Assembly: GCA_046598395.1 (NCBI GenBank)
Contig: JBKJIQ010000003.1
Span: 1-64,000 of the forward strand
DNA from: JAENVU01 sp046598395
Lineage (GTDB): Bacteria; Actinomycetota; Acidimicrobiia; IMCC26256; JAENVU01
Length of the DNA stretch: 64,000 nucleotides
Direction: 5' to 3'
Part shown: one piece after another, positions 1-9,228 of the stretch
Position numbering within the stretch: position 1 is the stretch's first letter
How the letters are laid out: each line of letters starts with the position of its first letter
Translations under genes and position numbers: made by a program
Notes under the pieces: model-generated
Database searches by the model: none
The model's input: only the letters and a program-made list of their open reading frames with translations
Told to the model about the DNA's origin: nothing

Positions 1-1118
1 GCGTAGACCGCGTCGATCAAGGCGCGGTTGCGTGAGCTTTGCCACCGCGGGATCACGTGGTTCATCACGTAGCCAAACGCGATGCCCGCGTCGGGATCCC
101 CAAATCCAAGTGAGCCACCGGTGCCGAAGTGACCAAAGCTTCGAGGGTTCGGACCGAACGGTCGGCGGGGCGTCGTGGGTTTGAACCCGAGGCCGAACGT
201 CACGTCCTCGCCCAACGTGGGGCAGAACCCCTCGGACTGGGCGCGGGTCGCCTCCGCGAGCAATGCGGGCGACAGGAGCCGTCCCGGTTCCAGCAGCGCG
301 GCATAGATCCGCGCGACTCCGAGCGCGGTGCCGTGACCGTTCGTCGCCGGCACCTCGGCACTGCGCCACTCAGGGGTGTTCACCACTCCGGCCGAGCAAT
401 ACCCCGGCGGATTGAAATAGCTGAGCAACGTCATGCGGGCGTCACCGTCGAACTCATACGGGTCGGGGAAGGCGTCGGGAGAATCCCACAACAACTCCGC
501 GCACCGCGGCTGCTCGGCAACCGGAACACCGAACCACACGTCGGCGTGGAGCGGTTCGGCGATCCTGCGCAAGCGCGCCCCGGGCATCTCGCCCGTGACC
601 CGACGCGTGATCTCACCAATCAGGTGGCCGTAGGTGTTCGTGTGATAGCTGTGGCGCGTTCCCGGCACCCACCACGCATCGGTTGCCGCCAGTGCCGTGG
701 TCATGCGTTCCCACGACCACAGATCGGCGTTCGTCAGCCGTTCCCGAATCGCGGGAACTCCGGCCCGATGACACAGCGCGTGACGGATCGTCGCGGCCTC
801 CTTGCCCCCCGCCGCGAACTCCGGCCACACCGCCGCGATCGGATCGTCGAGATCAAGCCAACCATCGTCGACGAGCTGCAACAGCGAGATCGCCACGAAT
901 GCTTTCCCTACCGAATAGAAGTCGACGACGGTGTGGGGCTCCCACTCGCGCGTGCGAGCCCCGTCGACCCAACCACCCACGAGATCAACCACCACCTCGC
1001 CGGAACGTTGCACACACACGGCACCGCCGACTTCGCCGCGTTCGGTGAAGTTCCTCACGAACTCGTCGTATACCCCAGTGAACCCGGGCGCGCAATAGCC
1101 CGATATCGGGATGTCCAT
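1..1118 (-). CDS. Serine beta-lactamase-fold hydrolase (EstB/class C-like), 3' end outside window
   Basis: The reverse strand reads open from an ATG at 1118 to the window edge (about 372 codons seen), so the C-terminus is missing. An S-V-G-K tetrad (Ser69, Lys72) is the S-x-x-K nucleophile motif of beta-lactamase-related esterases and penicillin-binding proteins. A Y-H-T-N segment follows near residue 153, and near the edge there is an F-G-H-F-G-T-G-G segment matching the third active-site motif (H/K-x-G). No signal peptide is visible, which fits the cytoplasmic EstB-type esterases better than a true beta-lactamase. It is divergent from the glycosyltransferase gene with a 102-bp gap. Substrate unknown. 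Confidence 0.8.
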   Translation of the reverse strand, partial: MDIPISGYCAPGFTGVYDEFVRNFTERGEVGGAVCVQRSGEVVVDLVGGWVDGARTREWEPHTVVDFYSVGKAFVAISLLQLVDDGWLDLDDPIAAVWPEFAAGGKEAATIRHALCHRAGVPAIRERLTNADLWSWERMTTALAATDAWWVPGTRHSYHTNTYGHLIGEITRRVTGEMPGARLRRIAEPLHADVWFGVPVAEQPRCAELLWDSPDAFPDPYEFDGDARMTLLSYFNPPGYCSAGVVNTPEWRSAEVPATNGHGTALGVARIYAALLEPGRLLSPALLAEATRAQSEGFCPTLGEDVTFGLGFKPTTPRRPFGPNPRSFGHFGTGGSLGFGDPDAGIAFGYVMNHVIPRWQSSRNRALIDAVY

Positions 1119-1220
1119 GTCATCGAGTCTCCCATCGCGGACCCGCGCCGTCGGCAAACTCTTGGTCAAGTCATCGGGCCGACCGCCCAAACCCAGCAGC
1201 CGCTCCCTACCCTGGACCTC

Positions 1221-2594
1221 GTGCGATCGCGCCTCAATCCCCCCATTGCACTGGGGCTCACCGCCACCGCGACGTTCGTGATGGTGGTCGCGGATGACTA
1301 TCTCGGCGCGTTCGGCATCATCATTGCGGTGACGGTGTCGATGATCGGGCTCATCGCGCTCCTCGATCTCGAACGCGCCGACCGCCGCGTTCGCGTCGGC
1401 GCGGTGGCCGCATGCGCGGCCGCGATACTCATCACCGCGATCGTGCTCGGGCCCCACGATTCTCACGACCTGTGGTCCTACACGATGTACGGGCGGATCC
1501 TCAGCGCCCACCACGCGAACCCGTGGGCGGTCAGCCCCGCACATTTCCCCCACGACCCGTTTCTGTTTCGCGTCGGTTCGGGTTGGCGCCACACCACATC
1601 GATTTACGGTCCAGTCTTCGGGCTGCTGTCGGCGGCGATCACGAAGGTCGGCGGTGAAGCTGCGACCGCGGTGCGCATGCTCTTCACTTCGGTCTTCGCG
1701 ATCGCCGCCGCCGCGTCCGGGTGGATCGTCTATCACCGGACTCGGAGTTCAGCCGCGGCCGCGCTGGTTGTTCTCCACCCGGCCGTCGCAATCGCCGGGA
1801 TCTCGGGTGGCCACAATGACATCCTCGTCGGGCTCGGTCTCCTCGGCGCCGTAGTACTCGCCCAGGATGACCGACCGGTTGCCGCGGGGATCTCGGCCGC
1901 GTTCGCGACCCTCGTCAAGCTGACCGGTGGGATTGGGATCCTTGCGCTGGCATGTTGGGCGCTCGCGAACCGAGGACCACGATGGGCCGCGCGCTTCACC
2001 GCGGCCGCGATCGGCTTGGTCGCGATCGCGTATCTCCCGCTCGGCACCACTGGGTTTGCCGCGTTCATCCACAACCGGGGTTCGCTCTCGAGAGCATCCG
2101 CGTGGCAACTCCCGCGGCTCCTCACTGGCCTCGACCATCGACACACCGCATTCGACTTCGGCCTGCCGCGAAGCGCGACGCAACTGCTCATCCTGGTCGG
2201 TGCGCTGCTCACGGTCGCGTGCACGGTGTGGGTGGCGATCCGGCTCCGGGATCGAGTGGACCCGGGTCTCGCAGTGGTCCCGGCCCTCGGGGCCTACCTG
2301 ATGTTCGCCCCCTACGTGCTTCCGTGGTATCCGGCATGGGTGCTGCCGACCATGGGCCTGAACCCCCGGGCGCCGGTCGCTCGTCTGCTCGCGATCCAAG
2401 GTGCCGCGCTCGTGGTCGTCTACGAACTCAAGACTCAGTCCCTCGCCGATTGGGCGGCCAGCATTGTGTGGTGGATTGCCGTCCTCGGATCGGTCACCCT
2501 CTGCGTGCTCTTTCTCCGCGCGCTGCGACGCCGCGCACCCGGCGACCCGGAGATTTCCAGCACCACTACTCCGACGGCTGCCGCGGGTCTCTGA
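1221..2594 (+). CDS. GT-C fold polyprenyl-phosphomannose-type membrane glycosyltransferase
   Basis: A 457-residue multi-pass membrane protein with about ten hydrophobic segments. After the second or third membrane segment comes a D-L-W-S-Y ... N-P-W region and then a S-I-Y-G-P motif. This arrangement is typical of the MptA/MptB and DUF2029 (GT87-like) mannosyltransferases that use polyprenyl-phosphate-mannose on the outer face of the membrane. The open frame runs much further upstream, but that part lies antisense to the hydrolase gene. I chose the GTG at 1221, just before the first membrane helix. The 3' end overlaps the convergent AhpD-like gene by 29 bp. Donor and acceptor cannot be told from sequence. 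Confidence 0.65.
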   Translation: MRSRLNPPIALGLTATATFVMVVADDYLGAFGIIIAVTVSMIGLIALLDLERADRRVRVGAVAACAAAILITAIVLGPHDSHDLWSYTMYGRILSAHHANPWAVSPAHFPHDPFLFRVGSGWRHTTSIYGPVFGLLSAAITKVGGEAATAVRMLFTSVFAIAAAASGWIVYHRTRSSAAAALVVLHPAVAIAGISGGHNDILVGLGLLGAVVLAQDDRPVAAGISAAFATLVKLTGGIGILALACWALANRGPRWAARFTAAAIGLVAIAYLPLGTTGFAAFIHNRGSLSRASAWQLPRLLTGLDHRHTAFDFGLPRSATQLLILVGALLTVACTVWVAIRLRDRVDPGLAVVPALGAYLMFAPYVLPWYPAWVLPTMGLNPRAPVARLLAIQGAALVVVYELKTQSLADWAASIVWWIAVLGSVTLCVLFLRALRRRAPGDPEISSTTTPTAAAGL

Positions 2595-3216
2595 GTACGT
2601 CCATCGCGGAAATACCTTCCGGCCCCGCCACCTCCACGACCGATTCTTCGCGGTCATCGAACTCGGTGCGCAACGCGCGGCTCATGGTGGCGTGCATTTC
2701 GTAGAGCGCCGTGATGTAGGTGAACTCGAGGATCTCTTCGTCGGTCAGGAACGACTTGAGCGCGGCGAAGACACCGTCGGCCACTCGACCACCGTCGTAG
2801 ACGAGCGCGTCGGTATACGCGAGAAGTGCACGCTCGGTGGGGTCGAAACAGTCGGCAACCTGCCACGCCGGAATTGCCGCGATCTGCTCCTCGCTGATCC
2901 CGAGTGCACGACACGACTTGCAGTGCTGGGAGAACACGAACTGACTCCCGCGCGTCCAGCCGGCGCGGGTCTGACCGAGCTCGCGCAACTTGGGATCCAA
3001 GAGTCGCTTCGGGCTTTGGTACAGGCCGAAGCCCTGGACGCAATGCTCGAGCACATCGGGGACCAACGCGAAGACCGGCCACCAATCGCCGGGCGTGCCC
3101 GTCGCGGTGCCCGGTTCGGCCACGGGATCACGATCCGGACCGAAGAGGAGGTCGTACATCATCGTGACGATCGGGGCGTTTGATTCGTCACGTGGGACTT
3201 GCCGCAGTCGGGGCAT
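2566..3216 (-). CDS. Carboxymuconolactone decarboxylase / AhpD-like protein
   Basis: A 216-residue soluble helical protein with a C-K-S-C redox pair at residues 99-102, followed by R-A-L-G. This is the CxxC of AhpD-like alkylhydroperoxidase and carboxymuconolactone decarboxylase family proteins. The ATG at 3216 has a GGAGGT ribosome site 7 nt upstream, which decides the start. The family covers peroxidase-partner disulfide reductases and decarboxylases. The CxxC suggests the redox type, but the real substrate is unknown. It converges on the glycosyltransferase gene and lies just downstream of the MFS gene on the same strand. Confidence 0.75.
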   Translation of the reverse strand: MPRLRQVPRDESNAPIVTMMYDLLFGPDRDPVAEPGTATGTPGDWWPVFALVPDVLEHCVQGFGLYQSPKRLLDPKLRELGQTRAGWTRGSQFVFSQHCKSCRALGISEEQIAAIPAWQVADCFDPTERALLAYTDALVYDGGRVADGVFAALKSFLTDEEILEFTYITALYEMHATMSRALRTEFDDREESVVEVAGPEGISAMDVLRDPRQPSE

Positions 3217-3265
3217 CAGTGAACCTCCGGAGTGGGAGGGTGCAGCGTAGGCAGATCGGCTGGGT

Positions 3266-4510
3266 TCAACGCCGACCAAGGGCGGTGGTCACCTGCGCGC
3301 GCCGCCCGAACCGAGCCAGGAGTAACAGGTCGTAGGTGGCCTTGCCCAGCCCCGCGATGATGAGCGGCCACCCGAAGGAGCTCGATTTCAGGAGCGCGCC
3401 CGCGATCAGCGGTGTGGCCGCGGAGGCAAGGCTGCGAGGCACGTTCGTCACACTCGCAGCGGCCGCCCGCTCTTCCGGGGTCACCACGGCCATCACCAAC
3501 GCCTGGCGCGCCGGCACGTCCATTTGCGAGAACAGGGAACGGATGAGGAGACACGCGATCGCGAGCCCGGCCGACGGCGCGAACGCGGCCAGCGCGAGAA
3601 ACAGGTTGGCAGGCAGGTGGGTGAACACCATCGTGCGAACGAGTCCGATGCGCGACGCCAGCGGGCCTGCGAGCAATTGGGAGAACGCGCTCAGCAAGCT
3701 GACGGCAAAGAAGACCGCGGCGGTGTCAGCGGTCGACAAATCCCAGCGCAGGTGCAACCAGAGCACGAGGAGCGACTGGACCACGAACCCACCCGACGCG
3801 GCGTCGATACAGAACAGCGCGGCGAGTTCGAGCACGGTCCGTCGTGATTCCCCCAGTGGCTGCCGCGTGACCTGGGCAACGTCGGTGGCAACGGCCTCGC
3901 GCCGGAGCCCGCGATAGATGACGAAGATCGCGATCGCGACCACGATGTAGACCGAGAATCCGCTGCGGAGGACGTCGACCTTCGACAGATGCCCTTGCCG
4001 GGCGAGGTACTCCGGCAGCCCTGATGCCAGCGCGCCAAACGCACCGGCGAACGCAGCTCCCAGGTTGTACACCGCGTACAACCGCGGTCGATCCAGATCT
4101 TCGACGTGGCCCGCGAGAAACGCCTGCTCGGTCGGGAGGAACACACTCACATCGCCCGCCGACGGATTGAGTGTGCCGGCCGCCGCCACCACCATCAGCG
4201 CCCAGAAACCGGTGACCGCGATGAACCCGATCCCCGTCAGCATCATGAGGACGCACGCCGCGAGGAGCATCACCCTTAGCTCGCGTCGATGCGCTACGAG
4301 ACCGACCCCGAGGGTGAGCGCGGCGGAGCCGAGCAGCGTGGCCGTGACGATCGCGCCGATCTGGAGCGGCGAGAAGCCGAGCGCGGTGAGGTAGATCGCG
4401 AGGAAGACGCTGACGAAACCGTCGGCGAATCCCCTGAGTGCCCGAGCGATCACCACGCGCGGCACATCGACGGTCGCGGAACGGGGAAGGAGTTTCCGCA
4501 ACCAGGTCAC
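3266..4510 (-). CDS. MFS transporter, 12 membrane segments
   Basis: A 414-residue protein made almost entirely of hydrophobic helices, with two six-helix halves and a basic central loop around residue 205. The loop between helices 2 and 3 contains a V-A-H-R-R-E-L-R stretch, equivalent to the major facilitator family A-motif region. A cluster of charged residues and P-A-R-Q-A in the second half resembles drug/proton antiporters. The start is the ATG at 4510, since upstream sequence gives no membrane protein. It is divergent from the epoxide-hydrolase-like gene with about 87 bp between them. Substrate unknown, perhaps a drug or metabolite exporter. Confidence 0.8.
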   Translation of the reverse strand: MTWLRKLLPRSATVDVPRVVIARALRGFADGFVSVFLAIYLTALGFSPLQIGAIVTATLLGSAALTLGVGLVAHRRELRVMLLAACVLMMLTGIGFIAVTGFWALMVVAAAGTLNPSAGDVSVFLPTEQAFLAGHVEDLDRPRLYAVYNLGAAFAGAFGALASGLPEYLARQGHLSKVDVLRSGFSVYIVVAIAIFVIYRGLRREAVATDVAQVTRQPLGESRRTVLELAALFCIDAASGGFVVQSLLVLWLHLRWDLSTADTAAVFFAVSLLSAFSQLLAGPLASRIGLVRTMVFTHLPANLFLALAAFAPSAGLAIACLLIRSLFSQMDVPARQALVMAVVTPEERAAAASVTNVPRSLASAATPLIAGALLKSSSFGWPLIIAGLGKATYDLLLLARFGRRAQVTTALGRR

Positions 4511-4597
4511 CGACCGGAGCGTATCGGTGCCGTCGGCACCGGCCGGGCCCTATGGTCCTGCCCACAGCACTGCCACCGTTGGACCCGAGGAGCGACC

Positions 4598-4978
4598 ATG
4601 ACCGCAGAAGAGATCGTCAACGCCTTCACCGCGCGCATCACTGCGCTGGATTTCGACGGCGCCTTCGAACTCGTGGCCGATGACATCGAATACGACAACG
4701 TGCCGATCGGCAAGGTCACCGGCCCTGATGGCATCCGGAGCGTGTTTGCACAGCTCGACGCGATGGGCGTGGACGCGATGGAGTGGACCGTGCACCGCCA
4801 GGTCGCCAGTGCGACGACCGTGATGAACGAGCGCACTGACCGGTTCGACGCCGGCGCCAAGAATGCCGCGGTCGCCGTCATGGGAGTGTTCGAGGTGGCC
4901 GACGGCAAGATCACGTTGTGGCGCGACTACTTCGACATGAACGCGATGACCGAAGCCATCACCGCCCTCGCGGGCTAG
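4598..4978 (+). CDS. Limonene-1,2-epoxide hydrolase family protein
   Basis: A 126-residue SnoaL-like alpha+beta barrel protein. The LEH catalytic set is visible: R79-x-D81 in N-E-R-T-D-R and a second acid, D110, in W-R-D-Y-F-D. These match the Arg99-Asp101-Asp132 triad of Rhodococcus limonene-1,2-epoxide hydrolase, which adds water to epoxides in one step. The upstream GAGG stretch supports the ATG at 4598. It is followed 44 bp later by the amidohydrolase gene on the same strand. A mycobacterial homologue acts on cholesterol epoxide-type lipids, so a steroid or terpene substrate is possible here, but that is inference. Confidence 0.8.
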   Translation: MTAEEIVNAFTARITALDFDGAFELVADDIEYDNVPIGKVTGPDGIRSVFAQLDAMGVDAMEWTVHRQVASATTVMNERTDRFDAGAKNAAVAVMGVFEVADGKITLWRDYFDMNAMTEAITALAG

Positions 4979-5022
4979 GCCCGACCGGATAGAAGCGCTC
5001 AGCCCGACCTCGGAGGTAATCC

Positions 5023-6141
5023 ATGACCGCGACCGCAACCCGCCCCTGCATTTCGGCGGATTCGCACATCACCGAGCCGCCCAACACCTACCTCGACCAC
5101 ATCGATCCCGCTTACCGCGACCGCGCGCCCCGGTTGCAGTACCACGAGACCATGGGCGACTGCATGATCGTCGACAATGGGCAATCCCTCGTGCCGATGT
5201 GGCTCGTTGCAGCCGCCGGGCGGCCCACCGATGAAGTCCGCCTCGACACGGGCAAGCACTTCGAGGACTTGCACCGCGGCGGTTGGGATCCCGAAGCACG
5301 CCTGCACGATCAGGACATCGACGGCGTGAACGCCGAAGTCATCTATCCATCGGTGGGAATGATCCTCTGCAACCACCCCGACCGCGATTACCAGAAGGCG
5401 TGCTTCGACGCGTACAACGAATGGATCACCGAGTTCTGTTCGTTCGCGCCCGACCGGTTGATCGGGCTCGGCCAGACCGCGATGCGCACGCCCGACGAAG
5501 GGATCGCGGATCTCGAAGCGATCAAGGCCAAAGGCCTACGCGGCGTCATGCTCCCCGGCTACCCCGGTCAGGCCGACTACGACGACCCGATGTACGACGA
5601 GTTCTGGGATGCGGTCGTCGCGCTGGACCTCCCACCGTCGTTCCACATTCTCACGAGCAAGACCGACACCGTGGGCTCGGACACAGTGCGTGGCCCCAAG
5701 CTCAATACGTTCCTCTCGATCATTCGCGGGAATCAAGACATCATCGGAACACTGATTTTCGGCGCGGTGTTCGAACGCCACCCCGACCTGCGAATCGTGT
5801 GCGTAGAGGCCGACGCCGGCTGGGCCCCCCACTGGATGTACCGCGCCGATCACGCGTATGACCGCCACCGCCACTGGCTGACCGCGGGTGAGCTCACCAC
5901 GACGCCGAGCGAGACGTTCATGGAACACGTGTACCTCACGTTCCAGGACGACTGGGTGGCGTTCCGCACCGCGGAGTTGATGAACGTCAACCGGCTGATG
6001 TGGGCCAACGACTTTCCGCACAGCGATGCCACCTGGCCGAACTCCCAAGCGATGCTCGACGAGCACGCGGCGCAACTCGGCCCCGCCGCGCAATCGCGCA
6101 TCCTGCACGACAATGCGGCCGAGCTCTACCAACTCACGTAA
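5023..6141 (+). CDS. Amidohydrolase family 2 (TIM-barrel metal hydrolase)
   Basis: A 372-residue protein beginning I-S-A-D-S-H-x-x-E-P, the N-terminal signature of the amidohydrolase-related (PF04909) group, with H15 as a probable metal ligand. A later N-D-F-P-H-S-D segment near the C-terminus supplies the conserved Asp/His. The GGAGGT site 8 nt upstream fixes the ATG at 5023. Family members decarboxylate or hydrolyse aromatic or cyclic acids. This subgroup is common in actinobacteria beside acyl-CoA enzymes, and its substrate is not known. The sulfotransferase begins 5 bp after the stop. Confidence 0.85.
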   Translation: MTATATRPCISADSHITEPPNTYLDHIDPAYRDRAPRLQYHETMGDCMIVDNGQSLVPMWLVAAAGRPTDEVRLDTGKHFEDLHRGGWDPEARLHDQDIDGVNAEVIYPSVGMILCNHPDRDYQKACFDAYNEWITEFCSFAPDRLIGLGQTAMRTPDEGIADLEAIKAKGLRGVMLPGYPGQADYDDPMYDEFWDAVVALDLPPSFHILTSKTDTVGSDTVRGPKLNTFLSIIRGNQDIIGTLIFGAVFERHPDLRIVCVEADAGWAPHWMYRADHAYDRHRHWLTAGELTTTPSETFMEHVYLTFQDDWVAFRTAELMNVNRLMWANDFPHSDATWPNSQAMLDEHAAQLGPAAQSRILHDNAAELYQLT

Positions 6142-6146
6142 TTCGC

Positions 6147-7040
6147 GTGACCCACGAACCGGTTCGTTACCAATCGCCCGACGAGGACAGCGGGCGGTGG
6201 CAGAAGTTCGAGTTCCGCACGGGTGACATCGTCATCAGTACGCGCTCGAAGAGCGGCACCACCTGGGTCCAGATGATCTGCGCGCTGCTCGTCTTCCAGA
6301 CGGTCGAGTTCCCGGACCGCTTGGATCAACTCTCACCGTGGGTGGACTGGCTCGGCACACCCCTGGACAAGCTCCTCACCCAAATCGATGCGCAGACCCA
6401 CCGTCGGTTCGTCAAGTCGCACACGCCACTCGATGGCATCCCGATCGATCCACGCGCGACCTACATCGTGGTCGCGCGCCATCCACTCGACCTGGCAGTG
6501 TCGCTGTACCACCAGGGCGACAACCTCGATCGTGAGCGCATCCGCGAGTTGACCGGCCAGGCCGAACCCACGGCACCTACCGCGCCGCGTCCGCCGTTGC
6601 CCGAGTGGCTCCTCGGCTGGATAGATCTCGACATCGCGCCCCGCGACGCACTCGATCTGCTCCCCGGCGTGTTGTGGCACCTTTCGGACGCCTGGGCGCG
6701 CCGCGACGACGCGAACGTTCTGCTCGTTCACTACGACGATCTCATCGCGGATCTCGACGGCGAGATGCGTCGCATTGCCGATCGGCTCGACATCGCAATT
6801 CCCGATCCGCTCTGGCCCGAGCTCGTCCGTGCCGCAACGTTCGCTGCGATGCAGTCGCATGCCGACGTCGTCGCACCCGACCCGGCCGGGGTCTTGAAGG
6901 ATCGAGCGCAGTTCTTCCGCCGCGGATCTTCCGGCGCCGGGCGCGAGGTCCTCACCGACGCGGAGTTCGCTCACTACTTGGACCGTGCGTCGGCCCTGGC
7001 GCCACCCGAGCTCCTCACGTGGCTCCACCGGAGCTCCTGA
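6147..7040 (+). CDS. Sulfotransferase (PAPS-dependent)
   Basis: A 297-residue protein with the two PAPS sites of cytosolic sulfotransferases (PF00685). The 5'-phosphosulfate loop T-R-S-K-S-G-T-T-W lies near residue 30, and A-R-H-P-L-D-L-A-V-S, the 3'-phosphate region, follows in the middle. A C-terminal R-x-x-F-F-R-R-G segment matches the family's F-F-R-K-G motif. It would move sulfate from PAPS to a hydroxyl group on a small molecule. The chosen start is GTG 6147, just after the amidohydrolase stop, so the pair is probably co-transcribed. Sterol or phenol acceptors are typical for the fold, but the acceptor here is unknown. Confidence 0.85.
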   Translation: MTHEPVRYQSPDEDSGRWQKFEFRTGDIVISTRSKSGTTWVQMICALLVFQTVEFPDRLDQLSPWVDWLGTPLDKLLTQIDAQTHRRFVKSHTPLDGIPIDPRATYIVVARHPLDLAVSLYHQGDNLDRERIRELTGQAEPTAPTAPRPPLPEWLLGWIDLDIAPRDALDLLPGVLWHLSDAWARRDDANVLLVHYDDLIADLDGEMRRIADRLDIAIPDPLWPELVRAATFAAMQSHADVVAPDPAGVLKDRAQFFRRGSSGAGREVLTDAEFAHYLDRASALAPPELLTWLHRSS

Positions 7041-7067
7041 TCTCCAGATCCGTCCGCATTATTCAAC

Positions 7068-7096
7068 TTGACGGTTGATCAACTATTCAGTAGAGT
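7068..7096 (+). promoter_or_regulatory. Promoter with internal palindromic operator, leaderless ArsR gene
   Basis: TTGACG (7068-7073) and TAGAGT (7091-7096) are separated by exactly 17 bp, a good sigma-70-type promoter. The spacer holds a perfect 10-bp palindrome, GTTGATCAAC (7074-7083), which would let the ArsR protein made downstream block RNA polymerase. The -10 box ends 8 nt before the ATG at 7105, so the transcript probably starts at or next to the start codon (leaderless), consistent with no Shine-Dalgarno site. Confidence 0.7.
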
Positions 7097-7104
7097 ACGG
7101 GCGG

Positions 7105-7464
7105 ATGACGCTGACCGACACCGAACTCGACGCCACCTTCACCGCCCTCGCTGACCCCACGCGGCGGGCGATCCTCGTGCGGCTCTCCACCGGCGAGGCC
7201 ACGGTCAACGAGTTAGCCCAGCCCTTCGACCTCACGCTCCAGGCTGTGTCGAAGCACATCAAGGTGCTCGAACACTGCGGCCTGATCTCACGTCGTCGCG
7301 CAGCCCAGACCCGTCCGTGTCATCTCGAAACCGAGCGCCTCGACGCGGCGGTGACCTGGATCGACGAGCAGCGCAAGGTTTGGAACGACCGCTTCGACCA
7401 GCTCGATCAACACCTCCGTGCCCGGCAAGCCCCCACCCAGCAGAAGGATCACAAACGATCATGA
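7105..7464 (+). CDS. ArsR-family HTH transcriptional regulator
   Basis: A 119-residue winged-helix protein with the opening A-L-A-D-P-T-R-R-A-I-L typical of ArsR/SmtB regulators that pair with SRPBCC proteins. The recognition helix is L-Q-A-V-S-K-H-I-K-V-L. No cysteine-rich metal site is visible, so it is likely a non-metal autorepressor. The start at ATG 7105 is favoured because the promoter -10 box lies 8 nt upstream; the ATG at 7075 would sit inside the promoter spacer. The stop overlaps the SRPBCC start (ATGA), so both are one translational unit. Probable target: its own promoter palindrome at 7074-7083. Confidence 0.88.
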   Translation: MTLTDTELDATFTALADPTRRAILVRLSTGEATVNELAQPFDLTLQAVSKHIKVLEHCGLISRRRAAQTRPCHLETERLDAAVTWIDEQRKVWNDRFDQLDQHLRARQAPTQQKDHKRS

Positions 7465-7916
7465 CCGACACCATGACCACCAGCGTCGACGGCATCGTGA
7501 TCACGCGCATCTTCGATGCCCCGCGCGAGTTCGTGTTCGACGCGTGGATCACGCCCGCGTCGTTCGCAGCCTGGTTCGGCGGCCCGACCGCCGAGATCCC
7601 GATCGACAGCTGCGAGATCGACGCCCGACCCGGCGGAGCATGGAAGGCAACCATGGTGCTGCCCGATGCGAACACGATCGACTGGCACGGGACCTTCGTC
7701 GAGGTCATCGCGCCCGAGCGGCTCGTCCTGACCATGAGCGACCGGCCCGGCGACGAGTTCGAACCCCTGACGGTGACGTTCCATGATCTGGACGGGAAGA
7801 CCCGGATGGAGTTTCACCAGGCCGGCGGCCACATGGACGCCGAGGGCTACCGCCACGCCGGCGAAGGTTGGATGGTCTTCTTCGACACGATGACCACCCT
7901 CCTCACGGCGGCCTGA
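7461..7916 (+). CDS. SRPBCC / AHSA1-like (activator of Hsp90 homologue 1) domain protein
   Basis: A 151-residue protein with the AHSA1 pattern: F-D-A-P-R-E-x-V-F at the N-terminus, W-x-x-P-x-x-F-A-A-W-F-G-G, then a long hydrophobic pocket helix G-E-G-W at the C-terminal end. These START-like cavities bind small hydrophobic ligands. It overlaps the ArsR regulator by 4 bp and both are probably expressed together. A similar pair occurs at 59817-60643 in this window. The ligand is unknown. In related operons the protein may titrate the ligand sensed by the regulator, which is speculation. Confidence 0.85.
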   Translation: MTDTMTTSVDGIVITRIFDAPREFVFDAWITPASFAAWFGGPTAEIPIDSCEIDARPGGAWKATMVLPDANTIDWHGTFVEVIAPERLVLTMSDRPGDEFEPLTVTFHDLDGKTRMEFHQAGGHMDAEGYRHAGEGWMVFFDTMTTLLTAA

Positions 7917-8007
7917 TCGCGCGCCAGCGGATCAGCACGGACCCAGGCCGCACTGGCTCACCCAGACCGGCTAGAAACTCCGGGTCTCACACCCCCCGGA
8001 GGACCCG

Positions 8008-9219
8008 ATGCCTGAAGCCGTGATCGTCTCGACCGCCCGCAGCCCGATCGGCCGCGCCAACAAAGGGTCGCTCGTCGACCTCCGCCCCGACGACTTCGCC
8101 GCGACCATCGTGACCGCCGCGCTGGCCAAGGTCCCCCAGCTCGACCCGCAGACCGTCGAAGACCTCATGATCGGCTGTGCTCAGCCCGCAGGCGAGCAGG
8201 GCTACAACCTCGGCCGCGTGGTCGCGATCCTCGCCGGGCTCGACGACGTACCCGGTACCACGGTCAACCGCTACTGCTCATCGTCGCTCCAGACCATTCG
8301 CATGGCGGCGCACGCGATCAAGTGTGGCGAAGGCGACGTGTTCATCGCCGCCGGCGTGGAGTGTGTGAGCCGGTTCGACAAGGGTCGCTCCGACGGCAAC
8401 CCCGGCACCACCAACGACCGGTTCTCCGATGCCCGTGGCCGCTCCAAGGCGCGCCAGGACGCGGGCGCGCCGGTATGGACGCCCGGCGTTGGACTGCCAG
8501 ACGTCTACATCTCGATGGGTCAAACCGCGGAGAACGTGGTGCAAGCCGAAGGTGTGACGCGCGAAGAGATGGACGAGTTCGCGGCGCGGTCACAACAACG
8601 CGCGTGCGAATCACAGGTCAATGGCTTCTTCGAGCGCGAGATCATTCCGATCACCTTGCCCGATGGCACGGTGATCTCCAAGGACGACGGCCCACGCGAT
8701 GGCACCACCGCGGAGAAGCTCGCTGCGCTCAAGCCGGTGTTCCGTCCCGACGGCACGGTGACCGCAGGGAACGCGTGTCCGTTGAACGACGGCGCGGCTG
8801 CGGTGATCGTGATGAGCGACACCCGTGCGAACGAGTTGGGGATCACCCCGTTGGCGCGCATCGTGTCGAGCGGCGTGTCCGGGCTCAACCCCGAGATCAT
8901 GGGTCTTGGCCCGATCGGCGCATCGCGCATGGCGTTGCAGCGCGCCGGACTCACGATGGACGACATCGACCTCGTGGAGATCAACGAGGCATTCGCCGCC
9001 CAGGTGATCCCCTCCGCAAAGCACCTCAACATCCCGATGGAGAAGCTCAACATCCACGGCGGCGGCATCGCGCTCGGCCACCCCTTCGGCATGACCGGCG
9101 CTCGCATCATGACCACCCTGATCAACGGCCTCGAAGACGGCGGCGGCCGTTACGGCCTGGAGACCATGTGTGTGGGCGGCGGCCAAGGCATGGCCATGAT
9201 CGTCGAACGCCTGAGCTGA
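8008..9219 (+). CDS. Acetyl-CoA C-acyltransferase (thiolase)
   Basis: A 403-residue thiolase with all three catalytic signatures: the nucleophile Cys in N-R-Y-C-S-S-S-L-Q, the His in G-G-G-I-A-L-G-H-P, and the second Cys in C-V-G-G-G-Q-G-M-A. It cleaves 3-ketoacyl-CoA with CoA in beta-oxidation. GGAGGA lies 7 nt before the ATG at 8008. The length is normal for FadA-type degradative thiolases. It is monocistronic and faces a convergent ligase gene across a large perfect palindrome. A role in fatty acid or steroid side-chain oxidation is likely given the neighbouring genes, but its chain-length preference cannot be read from the sequence. Confidence 0.9.
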   Translation: MPEAVIVSTARSPIGRANKGSLVDLRPDDFAATIVTAALAKVPQLDPQTVEDLMIGCAQPAGEQGYNLGRVVAILAGLDDVPGTTVNRYCSSSLQTIRMAAHAIKCGEGDVFIAAGVECVSRFDKGRSDGNPGTTNDRFSDARGRSKARQDAGAPVWTPGVGLPDVYISMGQTAENVVQAEGVTREEMDEFAARSQQRACESQVNGFFEREIIPITLPDGTVISKDDGPRDGTTAEKLAALKPVFRPDGTVTAGNACPLNDGAAAVIVMSDTRANELGITPLARIVSSGVSGLNPEIMGLGPIGASRMALQRAGLTMDDIDLVEINEAFAAQVIPSAKHLNIPMEKLNIHGGGIALGHPFGMTGARIMTTLINGLEDGGGRYGLETMCVGGGQGMAMIVERLS

Positions 9220-9228
9220 CCGCACCCC

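Noticed and set aside
129..1220. Long open frame in front of the membrane glycosyltransferase, in the same frame
   Set aside because: It is antisense to a clear serine hydrolase, rich in Arg/Pro/His, and has no domain; only the part from 1221 on is a real protein.
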